Positions 46,535-55,167 of a stretch of DNA of 64,000 nucleotides are shown piece after piece. Source of the DNA: CAVVZJ01 sp963752755. Its GTDB lineage: Bacteria; Planctomycetota; Planctomycetia; Isosphaerales; Isosphaeraceae. The translations under genes were made by a program, and so were the position numbers. The DNA lies in the NCBI GenBank assembly GCA_963752755.1, contig CAVVZJ010000003.1, positions 372,001 to 436,000 on the forward strand, written 5' to 3'. The notes beneath the pieces are model-generated. The model did no database searches and was not told the origin of the DNA. It saw only the letters and a list, made by a program, of their open reading frames with translations. Numbering within the stretch: the stretch's first letter is position 1; every line of letters begins with the position of its first letter.

Positions 46535-47005
46535 TCACGGGTGGTCGTGCTCGTGCTCGTGATGATGATGGTCGTGGCCGTGCCGATCGGGGATCGGCTC
46601 GGTGGAGGCGAGCACGAGGCGGCCGGTCTCGACCCCTTTGGTGCCGATCAGGCCGTCGGCCAGTTCGCGGACCTCGCGGGTCGTACCACGCAGGAGGATG
46701 ACCTCCAGGCAGCGGTGGGCGTCGAGATGCACATGGGTGGTCGTCACCACGCGGGCGACATGCTCGTGTTGGAGCTCGGTCAGGCGCTCGGCGACGCGGC
46801 CAGCGTGGTGGTTGTAGATGAGGGTCAAGACGCCCATCGACTCGCTGTCGTCCCGGGCGACGACATCCTCCACGAGCGCGGCGCGCATCAGGCCGCGGAC
46901 GGCCTCGCTGCGGTTGGGGTACTGGTGCTGCTCGCGGTAGCGGTCGAACTTCTGGAGCAACTCGCCGCCGATCGCCACGCTGAAGCGGACGAGAGGGTCT
47001 TTCAT
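46535..47005 (-). CDS. nikR: Nickel-responsive regulator NikR with His-rich tail
   Basis: 156 residues; typical NikR has about 130-150. Ribbon-helix-helix DNA-binding domain at 1-45 (VRFSVAIGGELLQKFDRYRE, YPNRSEAVRGLMRAALVE), then the ACT-like nickel domain with the square-planar site: H80, H91 and H93 in TTTHVHLDAHRC and C99. An extra tail DRHGHDHHHHEHEHDHP could bind additional nickel. NikR represses nickel uptake or nickel enzymes when nickel is replete. Its likely partners here are the hyp genes 18 kb away and their unseen hydrogenase, which is inference. It lies 12 bases downstream of the DUF6882-like gene. Confidence 0.95.
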   Translation of the reverse strand: MKDPLVRFSVAIGGELLQKFDRYREQHQYPNRSEAVRGLMRAALVEDVVARDDSESMGVLTLIYNHHAGRVAERLTELQHEHVARVVTTTHVHLDAHRCLEVILLRGTTREVRELADGLIGTKGVETGRLVLASTEPIPDRHGHDHHHHEHEHDHP

Positions 47006-47017
47006 GTCAAGCCAGGG

Positions 47018-47704
47018 TCACGGTCGCGGTTTCGGGGCCTGGGTCGTCTCGATCCGGGCGATCCGGTCGCGGTCGTCGAAGGTCAAGGCGACCGCTTCGG
47101 GACCAAGGGTCCAGATCAGGGTGTCCCCGCGTCGGACGATCGGTTCACCAAGGTAGGCCAGGGCGGCGCGGCGGTGGTCGAAGTCGAGGGCGGAGAGGCC
47201 CATCTGGAGTGCGTGGACCGCTCGCGTGGCGTCGCCGACCGTGCGGACCCCCGGCGGCGGCGACTCGATCCCGACGAAGAGACAGCCGCCATCGTACCCG
47301 CAGGCGTAATAGGTGTACAGATTCGCCGCCCCCGCCGCCACGATCGCCAGCCTCGGGCCGAACAGGTCGTCGTCCTCCTCCGGTTCGATCGGCTCGGATG
47401 CGGTGAAGAGGGCGTTTCCCTCGGCCTCGGCCTGCGAGCGGACCGATTCGACCGCCCGCAGCAGGTTTTTCGGGATCTGGCTCTGCTCGTTGGCCCAGGC
47501 CCAGAGCCACGAACCATCCGCGTCGCTCTGGCTGCCGAGGACCTGGGCGGGGCAGTCGGCGAGGATGCGGCCGTCGGCGGCGGAGGTGAGCGTCAGCAGG
47601 CCGTCTTCCATGGCGTAGCCCCAGCGGTGCTCGCCGAGGAAGTCGAAGAGGGCCTGCTGGTTCTCGAGGATTCGGAAGACGTGATCCGCGAGTTCGAGCG
47701 CCAT
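47018..47704 (-). CDS. DUF6882-like protein
   Basis: 228 residues, no signal peptide or membrane helix. Sequence resembles the DUF6882 group by the N-terminal half (LLTLTSAADGRILADCPAQV, LGSQSDADGSWLWAWANEQS) and the central LYTYYACGYDGGCLFVGIES. The C-terminal half (ALDFDHRRAALAYLGEPIVR) is a small alpha/beta region. Cytoplasmic; function unknown. It is immediately upstream of nikR on the same strand with a 12-base gap, so co-transcription is likely, but nothing in it suggests metal binding. Confidence 0.65.
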   Translation of the reverse strand: MALELADHVFRILENQQALFDFLGEHRWGYAMEDGLLTLTSAADGRILADCPAQVLGSQSDADGSWLWAWANEQSQIPKNLLRAVESVRSQAEAEGNALFTASEPIEPEEDDDLFGPRLAIVAAGAANLYTYYACGYDGGCLFVGIESPPPGVRTVGDATRAVHALQMGLSALDFDHRRAALAYLGEPIVRRGDTLIWTLGPEAVALTFDDRDRIARIETTQAPKPRP

Positions 47705-47761
47705 GGCCGGGGTCTCCAGGGTCGGGCGCGGGGAGCACGCCCGGAGAATCGTCCGCCGGGC

Positions 47762-48928
47762 CTACCCGACCTTCGCGACCTCGACCGACGCACCCCCCTG
47801 ATCCGAACTCTTCACGCAAGCCTCGATGAACGCCATGCCCGCCACGCCATCGACGATCCCCGGATGCTCGAACGGCTTCGGGCACGACTCGCCCCGGTTG
47901 CCCCGGATCTGCCATTCGAGGGTGCGGTGGAGGTTCGCCAGCGCCTCGTGGAAGCCCTCGGGGTGGCCGGACGGGACCCGGATGTACGGCTTGATCGACT
48001 CGGGGAAATACCCGTATTCCGCCCCCAGCCGATACAGGTGGACCGGCTCGCCGCCCTGGAAGTGTTTGAGAACGTTATGATCCGTGATCGACCATTCGAG
48101 CGTGCCCTTCGTGCCGATGATCCGGAATCCGTTGTCGTTCTGGGCACCGATCGTGACCTGGCTGGCCGTGATCGTCGCGATCGCCCCGCCTTCCAGCTCG
48201 GCGAAGACGCTGAAGTCGTCGTCGAGGGCGCGGCCGGGGACGAACGCCTTGAGCCGGGCCTGCACCCTCGTCGCCCCCTTGCCGGCGACGAAGCGGACGA
48301 ACTCATAGGCATGCGTGCCGATGTCGCCGCCGCAGCCCGAGGCGCCCGACTTCTTCGGATCGACCCGCCAGCTCGCCTGCTTCTGGCCCGATTCTTCGAG
48401 CTTCGTCGCCAGCCACCCTTGCGGATACCACGCCTCGACCTTGCGGACCTCGCCGACCTTGCCGTCGGCGACCATCGTCCTGGCCAGCATCACCATCGGG
48501 AAGCCGGTGTAGGTGTAGGCGACGACGAATGGCGTCTTGTGCTGCTTGACAGGCCTCGCTGGAGCTGCTGGGCCTCGTCGAGGGTGGTCGTCAGCGGCTT
48601 CTCGCAGAGGACGCCGATGCCGGCGCTTCGCGGCGGCCTCGGCCGGTCCGAAGTGGGCGTCGTTGGGGGTGACGATCGTGACGTAGTCGATCCTCTGGTC
48701 CTCGCCGAGCTTCGATTCGGCCTGGATCATCTCCTGCCACGAGCCGTAACCGCGGGTGAAGAACAGCTCGGCGGCCGCGGCCTTCGCCTCGTCGGGCTGG
48801 CTCCGGAGGGCGCCGGCGGTCAGCTCGGCGGAGTTGTCCATGAGGATCGCCCGGCGATGCGGGGCGCCGAAGAAGTTCGCCGGCCCGCCGCCACCGACCA
48901 TGCCCACCCGCAGCTTCCGCGTGCTCAT
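47762..48928 (-). CDS. Gfo/Idh/MocA oxidoreductase with compensated frameshift
   Basis: 388 residues, no signal peptide. Rossmann start KLRVGMVGGGGPANFFGAPH, then IDYVTIVTPNDAHFGPAEAA, and the C-terminal domain (SGASGCGGDIGTHAYEFVRF, IATITASQVTIGAQNDNGFR, GHPEGFHEALANLHRTLEWQ). Residues about 107-130 (PLREAADDHPRRG and around) are off-frame nonsense. In the +1 frame the same DNA (about 48560-48637) reads AGIGVLCEKPLTTTLDEAQQ, i.e. the family's obligatory EKP motif. One extra base near 48627 and one missing near 48554 bracket it. As written the enzyme lacks its catalytic lysine; corrected, it is a standard sugar or inositol dehydrogenase. Confidence 0.88.
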   Translation of the reverse strand: MSTRKLRVGMVGGGGPANFFGAPHRRAILMDNSAELTAGALRSQPDEAKAAAAELFFTRGYGSWQEMIQAESKLGEDQRIDYVTIVTPNDAHFGPAEAAAKRRHRRPLREAADDHPRRGPAAPARPVKQHKTPFVVAYTYTGFPMVMLARTMVADGKVGEVRKVEAWYPQGWLATKLEESGQKQASWRVDPKKSGASGCGGDIGTHAYEFVRFVAGKGATRVQARLKAFVPGRALDDDFSVFAELEGGAIATITASQVTIGAQNDNGFRIIGTKGTLEWSITDHNVLKHFQGGEPVHLYRLGAEYGYFPESIKPYIRVPSGHPEGFHEALANLHRTLEWQIRGNRGESCPKPFEHPGIVDGVAGMAFIEACVKSSDQGGASVEVAKVG

Positions 48929-49049
48929 CGCCTCGTCTCCCGTCTCACTCGATCCGCCGACTCAACTCGGCACTCGCTTCGGAATCGCCTTCAAGCTGGC
49001 AAACCGCACACTATAGCCCGACCCGGTTCTGTCGCAAGGGCCGACCGCC

Positions 49050-50219
49050 TCAGCGACCCTTCGCCGAGACGGCATGCCGCCGCATCCCTTCCAGGACATA
49101 CTCATGCAGCGTGTGGATGATCGTGCGCTCCATCCGCTCCCAGAGCCAGGCCGGCCGGAGCAGGCGACGGTAGCGGGTCGTCAGGACGACGCGGCAGCGG
49201 TCCGGCCCGAGCGGCTCGATGACGAAGCGACCGTCGCGAAGCTCGACGTCGTGCTCGAAGTGAAGGTGCTGCTCGACGACGTCGAAGGCCAGCAACCGCG
49301 GCGGCTCGCGTCGGGTGATCCGCTTGAGGATGTAACCCCGTTGATAGATACACTTCTGCTCGGCGCCAACGGCGTCCTTACGGCCCTCCGTGCGCACGGG
49401 CCGGGGCAGGGCGAGCGTCAGCAAGAACGGCGGCGCGTGGCGGACCTCCTCGTAGAAGAGGATCGCGTTCCAGGCCCGAGCGGCCGGCGCATCGAACACG
49501 GCGGTCGTGCGGACCTCGGCGACAACCAGCCCCATCGGCCACCGGTGCTCCAGGCCCGCGATTCCGTAGGGAAGGCCGAGGAAGACCGTCAATACGACGA
49601 AGCGGCGACGGCCGCGCGTCATCGCCGCGTAGAGCACCCGCGCCAGCGCCCCGACCACAATCCCCGCCATCGCCGGGCCGAGGAAGATCAGGGCCAGCGT
49701 CATCCCGCAGAAGAGGCCCGAGAGGTTCACGGAAATCAGCATAAAGACCAGACCCGAGACGGCAACAATCCCCAGCCCCACCTTCAGCCAGATCGTCGCC
49801 CGCGAGGTGTAGCCGATCAGGCCGCCCACCGCGAACGGCACGCCGAAGAACAAGGCCGCGCCCATCGTCGCGCCGGTCGCCCGGATCAAGGCAAACGTGA
49901 TCGCCCCAAACGCGATCGCCAGCATCAGGCTCGCCAGGTTGAACTGCCAGGCTGGGCGCTCCCAGCCGACCCGATCCGGCCCCGGTTGGCCTTCCCCGGG
50001 CGGCACGCCAAGCGCGAGGGCCACCCGGTCCGCCAAGTCCACCCGGTACGTCTCCGGTCGCGCGGGGTCGTAGGGCAAGCCGCAGCGCGGGCAAGTCGGA
50101 TGACCCTGATCAGGACGTCGTTCGAGTCCCAGTCGCTGCCCGCAACGAAGACAGGAGGCTTGTCGCGAGCCCGCCCCGATCGGTCGCGGAGGAGGCTCGG
50201 GCGTCGGCGCGTCGGACAT
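49050..50219 (-). CDS. Zinc-ribbon membrane protein with SRPBCC-type domain
   Basis: 389 residues from ATG 50219, which has GAGG seven bases upstream (an in-frame ATG 50288 is rejected). N-terminal zinc ribbon CLRCGQRLG...CPRCGLPYDP. About five membrane helices follow at about 90-215 (FNLASLMLAIAFGAITFALI, ALFFGVPFAVGGLIGYTS, LGIVAVSGLVFMLISVNLSG, LIFLGPAMAGIVVGALARV). The C-terminal SRPBCC/polyketide-cyclase-like domain begins VRTTAVFDAPAARAWNAILF and includes PRLLAFDVVEQHLHFEHDVE. Function unknown. It is next to a second SRPBCC protein, 87 bases upstream on the same strand, and the two domains are alike in outline (pair of related genes). Confidence 0.7.
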   Translation of the reverse strand: MSDAPTPEPPPRPIGAGSRQASCLRCGQRLGLERRPDQGHPTCPRCGLPYDPARPETYRVDLADRVALALGVPPGEGQPGPDRVGWERPAWQFNLASLMLAIAFGAITFALIRATGATMGAALFFGVPFAVGGLIGYTSRATIWLKVGLGIVAVSGLVFMLISVNLSGLFCGMTLALIFLGPAMAGIVVGALARVLYAAMTRGRRRFVVLTVFLGLPYGIAGLEHRWPMGLVVAEVRTTAVFDAPAARAWNAILFYEEVRHAPPFLLTLALPRPVRTEGRKDAVGAEQKCIYQRGYILKRITRREPPRLLAFDVVEQHLHFEHDVELRDGRFVIEPLGPDRCRVVLTTRYRRLLRPAWLWERMERTIIHTLHEYVLEGMRRHAVSAKGR

Positions 50220-50306
50220 CGGCAACCTCGGGGGGGAGGCCCGGAAAGCATCAGCAATCGTCTCGCCCAGTCTGCCCGATCCAAACACCCATGTCCACCA
50301 ATCGCC

Positions 50307-51059
50307 TCAGCCGAGCGTCTTGCGGAGCAACCTGGCGTGCTCGTGCGCCACGTAGCGGAACCAGCCACGCCCCACCCATCGCGGCCAGCGTCGCGACGTC
50401 CAGAGGCCGCGGACCCGCACCACCAGCCGGCTCCGCCCGTCGCTCTGCTCATCAGCCGCAAACGTGAACACATGGGGGAAGAACCCGCTCCTCCCCCGCG
50501 GCGACAGGTCGCTGAAGGCATATCCGACCCCTTCCCGCCACCAGAGCAAGCGTCCGAACCGGAAGAACCGCCATCCGAACGCCCGGTGCTCGATGGCCAG
50601 GGTCGCGCCCGGCCGCAACGGCTCATCCATCACGATGATCCGGCTATGGAACGGGTCGATCGTGACGAACTCCGCGAGGTCGGCCATCCGCACCCAGACC
50701 TCCGCCAACGGCCGGTCGAGGGCAACCTCGATGGTCAGGTCGATTCCCCGGCCAGGGGCGTCGCGGTCGATCACACGCGATTCGGATCGACGCCCCGACC
50801 GCTCTCCCCGCTCGACCTCCAGCCGCCGCTTCGCCCGCTCCGCGCTCAACAAGGTCAGCGCGACCCCGGCCGCGCCCCAGACCCAACCCGGAGCCATCTC
50901 CGGCCGCGACGCCAAGACGCCCACCGCCCCGAGGTAGGCCAGGCCCGTCCACCGCCCCAACCAGAGTTGCCCAGCCCCGGGCATGAGCAGTGAGAGCCAG
51001 AAGGCCTCCCACTTGGCCCGGTGGCGATCGCCTCCGGCGGCCGGGACATCGCTGGACAT
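50307..51059 (-). CDS. Membrane-linked SRPBCC family protein
   Basis: 250 residues from ATG 51059; the frame is open to 51206 but that extension runs through tRNA-Leu and is rejected. Two short hydrophobic segments at about 20-65 (AFWLSLLMPGAGQLWLGRWT, WVWGAAGVALTLLSAER) precede an SRPBCC fold (IDLTIEVALDRPLAEVWVRM, DPFHSRIIVMDEPLRPGATL, VRVRGLWTSRRWPRWVGRGW). The family binds hydrophobic ligands in a deep cavity; no ligand can be assigned. Precedes the zinc-ribbon SRPBCC gene in the same direction and may be an envelope stress or lipid-handling pair. Confidence 0.7.
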   Translation of the reverse strand: MSSDVPAAGGDRHRAKWEAFWLSLLMPGAGQLWLGRWTGLAYLGAVGVLASRPEMAPGWVWGAAGVALTLLSAERAKRRLEVERGERSGRRSESRVIDRDAPGRGIDLTIEVALDRPLAEVWVRMADLAEFVTIDPFHSRIIVMDEPLRPGATLAIEHRAFGWRFFRFGRLLWWREGVGYAFSDLSPRGRSGFFPHVFTFAADEQSDGRSRLVVRVRGLWTSRRWPRWVGRGWFRYVAHEHARLLRKTLG

Positions 51060-51098
51060 GGCCGGGCGATCCGATAACGTAGAAACGCCCGCATTGGT

Positions 51099-51182
<84 letters not shown>

Positions 51183-51271
51183 GCCCGCTTCCGACGATCG
51201 AGGCACGCCCCGCCCGTTTGTCGCGGATCGTTACTTTACCAGATCGACCCTTGCTAACCATAGGTTCAATT

Positions 51272-52972
51272 ATGCAACGCCGCCGCTTCCTCCAGGGCTC
51301 CGCCGCCGGCCTCGCCACGATGCTTGCTGCGAGCCAGCGTGTGCCGCAGGCCCGAGCCGCGTGGCAGTCGCTGAAAGTTCGCGGGATCGCGGCCGATGTG
51401 GCGATCATCGGTGGTGGCCTGGGCGGCTGCGCGGCGGCGTTGGCGGCGTTGCGTGCGGGCAACACGGTTGCCCTCACCGAGCCGACCGACTGGATCGGCG
51501 GCCAGCTCACCAGCCAGGCCGTGCCCCCCGACGAGCATCCCTGGATCGAGCAGTTCGGCGCCAATGCCTCGTATTTCGCCCTCCGACGGGGCATCCGCGA
51601 CTACTACCGACGCCACTACCCCCTCACCGCCGACGCCCGCGCCGACCGTACTCTCAATCCCGGCCTCGGCGGCGTCTCCCGGCTCTGCCACGAACCCCGC
51701 GTCGCCTTGGCAGTGCTTAACGCCATGCTCGCGCCGTATGCGTCGGGAGGACGGCTCACCGTCCTCCTCGAACATGAGCCGACGAGGGCCGAGATTGAGG
51801 GCGACCAAGTCCACGCCGTCACCGTCCGCCACCTCCCTTCCGGCGATGAGAGGAACCTCGTCGCCTCCTACGTCCTCGACGCCACCGAGTTGGGCGACGT
51901 CTTGCCGCTAGCGGGCGTCGAGTTCGTCACCGGCTTCGAGTCCCGTTCCGAGACCGGCGAGCCCCACGCCCCCGAGCAGGCCCGGCCCGACGACCACCAG
52001 GCGATCACCGCCTGCTTCGCGATGGAGTACCGCGAGGGCGAGGATCACACGATCGACAAGCCCGACGAATACGCCTTCTGGCGCGATTTCGTCCCGAAGC
52101 TGACCCCCCCCTGGGCCGGCAAGCTGCTCGACCTGACCTACACCCACCCCATCACCCTCGAACCGACCACCCGCGGCTTCGACCCTCGCGGCGCCGGCGC
52201 TGGCCTCTGGGTCTATCGGCGGATCGCCGATCCGAGGACCTTCCAGCCCGGCACCTACCCCGGCGCGATCTCGCTGGTCAACTGGCCCCAGAACGACTAC
52301 CTGCTGGGCAACCTCGTCGGTCTCAATCCGGCCGAGGCGAAGAAGCACCTGGCACGAGCGAAGCAATTGAGCCTCTCGTTACTCTACTGGCTCCAGACCG
52401 AATGCCCCCGACCCGACGGCGGCACCGGCTGGCCGGGATTGCGGCTGCGGCCCGACCTCGTCGGCACCGACGACGGTCTGGCCAAGCATCCTTATATCCG
52501 CGAGTCTCGGCGCATCCGGGCCGAGTTCACCGTCGTCGAGGATCACGTCGGTACCGAGGCCCGTCGCAAGAAGCTGGGCCGCGAGGACGTTGAGGCCGAG
52601 CACTTCGACGACTCCGTCGGCATCGGCAGCTACCGGATCGACCTTCATCCCAGCACTGGTGGCGATAACTATATTGATGTCAGTTCATTACCATTTCAGA
52701 TCCCGCTCGGGTCGTTGATCCCCGTGAGAGTCGAGAACCTCCTGCCCGCCTGCAAGAACCTCGGGGTGACTCACATCACCAACGGTTGCTACCGGCTCCA
52801 CCCCGTCGAATGGGCGATCGGCGAGGCCGCCGGCGCCCTGGCGGCCTTCTGTCTCGACAGGAAGCTCACGCCCCGCGCCGTCCGGAACACACCCACCCGG
52901 CTCAAGGAGTTCCAGGCGGCCTTGCGGTCGCAGGGCATCGCGATCGACTGGCCGAAGCTGGGGCCGAGGTGA
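51272..52972 (+). CDS. Tat-exported FAD-dependent oxidoreductase
   Basis: 566 residues. Tat leader QRRRFLQGSAAGLATMLAAS, then an FAD-binding Rossmann start DVAIIGGGLGGCAAALAALR with a downstream acidic residue and WIGGQLTSQAVPPDEHPWIE. Further conserved blocks: PGLGGVSRLCHEPRVALAVL, SYVLDATELGDVLPLAGVEF, and NLLPACKNLGVTHITNGCYR with HPVEWAIGEAAGALAAFC at the end. Belongs to the FAD-dependent oxidoreductase type (PF12831-like) expanded in Planctomycetota; substrate unknown. An earlier in-frame start at 51131 would overlap tRNA-Leu and is rejected. Divergent from tRNA-Leu, with an AT-rich leader (TAACCATAGGTTCAATTATG) for this genome. Confidence 0.85.
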   Translation: MQRRRFLQGSAAGLATMLAASQRVPQARAAWQSLKVRGIAADVAIIGGGLGGCAAALAALRAGNTVALTEPTDWIGGQLTSQAVPPDEHPWIEQFGANASYFALRRGIRDYYRRHYPLTADARADRTLNPGLGGVSRLCHEPRVALAVLNAMLAPYASGGRLTVLLEHEPTRAEIEGDQVHAVTVRHLPSGDERNLVASYVLDATELGDVLPLAGVEFVTGFESRSETGEPHAPEQARPDDHQAITACFAMEYREGEDHTIDKPDEYAFWRDFVPKLTPPWAGKLLDLTYTHPITLEPTTRGFDPRGAGAGLWVYRRIADPRTFQPGTYPGAISLVNWPQNDYLLGNLVGLNPAEAKKHLARAKQLSLSLLYWLQTECPRPDGGTGWPGLRLRPDLVGTDDGLAKHPYIRESRRIRAEFTVVEDHVGTEARRKKLGREDVEAEHFDDSVGIGSYRIDLHPSTGGDNYIDVSSLPFQIPLGSLIPVRVENLLPACKNLGVTHITNGCYRLHPVEWAIGEAAGALAAFCLDRKLTPRAVRNTPTRLKEFQAALRSQGIAIDWPKLGPR

Positions 52973-53032
52973 GCCGGAGACCTCCGAGGCCAACGCGTCT
53001 GTCTCCACCACTGGCGAACCCGCCTCCCCCAT

Positions 53033-55009
53033 TCACGCCGAGGCCACCGGACTGCCCGCACCGGCCAGCAGCGGCGGCATCGGGCAGTCGAGCGAGTCGG
53101 CGACGGCGCGGAGCAGCTCACTCTCTTCGAGGGTGATCTGGCCGTCGGCCCCGATCGTGGTGGCGCAGCCTTCAAGGAGGTTCTTCTTCAAGCGGGGCGA
53201 GGCGTTGGCGAGGACCTTCAGGGCCGCATCGACGGCCTTGAGGTCCGACCGCTCTGGCGGCAGTAGGCCAGGAAGCTCCGCCGGCCAGTGGAGGGCCAGG
53301 ACGCCCTGCCGGTAGGCTCGTGCCTGCTCGGCCGGGTCGTTCGCGCCCACCTGGGCCAGAGCCGAGAGCAAGACCGTGGTCGGCTCGACCAGCGGGCCGA
53401 TCGTCGTGTGCTGCACGGTCGGCCGCTCACCCCAGCCAAACTGCGGTCCGAGGTGACGAAGCAGCATGCGACGCAGCGCATATTCAAAAAGACTGATACG
53501 CTGGTCGGCCTCCATAAGCTGCCGGATGTTTTCCACGAAGGTGCGGAACTGGGCAGGAGAGAGCCTCCGCAGCGCCGGCACTGCCAGCTCGACCAGCGGC
53601 CATCGCGCCTCGGCTTCGAGACCATTCAGGCTCGGCAAGATCCGTTGCAGCTCCCGGAAGACCTCCGGGGCGGCGTGCTGGGAGAGGCGCTGAAGCTGCT
53701 GATTGCGGATCTCGACCGACTCATCAAGCAGCAGCGCGTACACCAGAGCACACGCCCCGAACGGCTCGCGGGCCTGGGCCTGCACGGGCGCCGGGATTGC
53801 GTCCAGCAAGGCCGCCGCGTAGGCGAGGTTCTGGGGACCAAGCGTACCGATCCGGGTGATCGACTCGACCGGATTGAACGGCATCGCGCCGGGCCGACCG
53901 GCGCGACTCCGAGGCCCCTGCGAACCCGTCGCCGCCCCGATCTTCTCATGCAAGGGCGGCTCCAGGGAAACCTCGGAGAAGTCACCGTCGAACGAGGGCT
54001 CGATCCTCTGGATGCGCTCGACCAGGGGCGGGTGGGTCGCCATCGGGTTGGCCGCCGAGAGCCCCAGCGCCTCGCCGAAGAACATGTGGCTGGCCTCCTC
54101 CGCCTCGGGATCCTTGACCCGGGAACCTTCCGCCAGGGCCCCGATCTTCTTCAAGGCCCCGGCGATCCCTTCCGGATTCCGCGTGAATTGCACAGCCGAG
54201 GCGTCGGCCAGGTACTCCCGCTGCCGCGACACCGCCGCCTTGATCAAGCGGCCAAAGATGACCCCCACATAACCGATGACATACAAGGCAAGACCGAGCA
54301 GTGGAAGCGGATTGCCACCTTTCTTGTCGTCATTGCGGCTTCGGTTCGACTGGTACATCGTGCTCCGAAACAGAATCCAGCCAATGATGCTGATGAGCAG
54401 GATTCCATAAAGAATACCCATAAGCCGAATATTCAGCTTCATGTCGCCGTTAAGAATATGACTGAACTCGTGAGCGATCACGCCTTGCAATTCGTCGCGT
54501 GAGAGGTTCTTCACGGTTCCTCGCGTGACACCGATCACGGCATCACTCGGTGTGTAGCCGGCGGCGAAGGCGTTGATGCCTTCCTCGTGATCCAGCAGAT
54601 AGACGGGCGGCACCGGCGTCCCCGACGCGATCGCCATTTCCTCCACGACGTTCAGGAGCCGGCGCTCATCGGGATCGCTCGTATCCGGATCGATGGGCCG
54701 ACCGCCCAGGATCTCGGCCACGCTGTGACCGCCTCCCGAGAGCGACGCCACCCGGTACGCGCTGCCACCGCCGACCAGCGCCAGCGTGCCCAGCGAGACC
54801 GCAGCGAAAAGCGGCCAGTCCCACAACCGCTCGATCTGGAACTCCTGCCCACCCGGCGTCCGGTCGTGCGAACGGCCGTAGAGGAACGCCATCGCGAAGG
54901 CCCCATAGACCGACGCAATAATCAGGACCACCGCGAGCACGAAGTAGACGACGAGCAGTCCCGTCTTCTTCCGGGCCACTTCCTGGTGCTCGAAGAAATC
55001 CATGGCCAT
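53033..55009 (-). CDS. M48 family (HtpX-like) membrane metallopeptidase with long C-terminal domain
   Basis: 658 residues. Two N-terminal membrane helices (GLLVVYFVLAVVLIIASVYG and a second at about 65-85), the zinc motif HEFSH in GVIAHEFSHILNGD (about 180), and two further helices at about 200-260 (GILYGILLISIIGWILF, LGLALYVIGYVGVIFGRLI). The third zinc-ligand region is REYLADASAVQFTRNPEG. A C-terminal helical extension of about 300 residues (from about 355) is typical of planctomycete and proteobacterial versions but of unknown role. HtpX-type proteases degrade misfolded membrane proteins. Start ATG 55009 has AAGG eight bases upstream. LemA lies just upstream on the same strand. Confidence 0.9.
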   Translation of the reverse strand: MAMDFFEHQEVARKKTGLLVVYFVLAVVLIIASVYGAFAMAFLYGRSHDRTPGGQEFQIERLWDWPLFAAVSLGTLALVGGGSAYRVASLSGGGHSVAEILGGRPIDPDTSDPDERRLLNVVEEMAIASGTPVPPVYLLDHEEGINAFAAGYTPSDAVIGVTRGTVKNLSRDELQGVIAHEFSHILNGDMKLNIRLMGILYGILLISIIGWILFRSTMYQSNRSRNDDKKGGNPLPLLGLALYVIGYVGVIFGRLIKAAVSRQREYLADASAVQFTRNPEGIAGALKKIGALAEGSRVKDPEAEEASHMFFGEALGLSAANPMATHPPLVERIQRIEPSFDGDFSEVSLEPPLHEKIGAATGSQGPRSRAGRPGAMPFNPVESITRIGTLGPQNLAYAAALLDAIPAPVQAQAREPFGACALVYALLLDESVEIRNQQLQRLSQHAAPEVFRELQRILPSLNGLEAEARWPLVELAVPALRRLSPAQFRTFVENIRQLMEADQRISLFEYALRRMLLRHLGPQFGWGERPTVQHTTIGPLVEPTTVLLSALAQVGANDPAEQARAYRQGVLALHWPAELPGLLPPERSDLKAVDAALKVLANASPRLKKNLLEGCATTIGADGQITLEESELLRAVADSLDCPMPPLLAGAGSPVASA

Positions 55010-55167
55010 GAGCGAACCTTCCCCGATTGCGGGCTGGCAGGGACTCGGGTGCAGAAGCGATTCACCACAGAGGGCACAGGGTCAAAAACCGAGGAGACTC
55101 GATGAACTTATCGCCATTCGAGGAATCTCCCGGCTTCTCCCCGTGTCCTCTGCTGGATTGATCCGGC

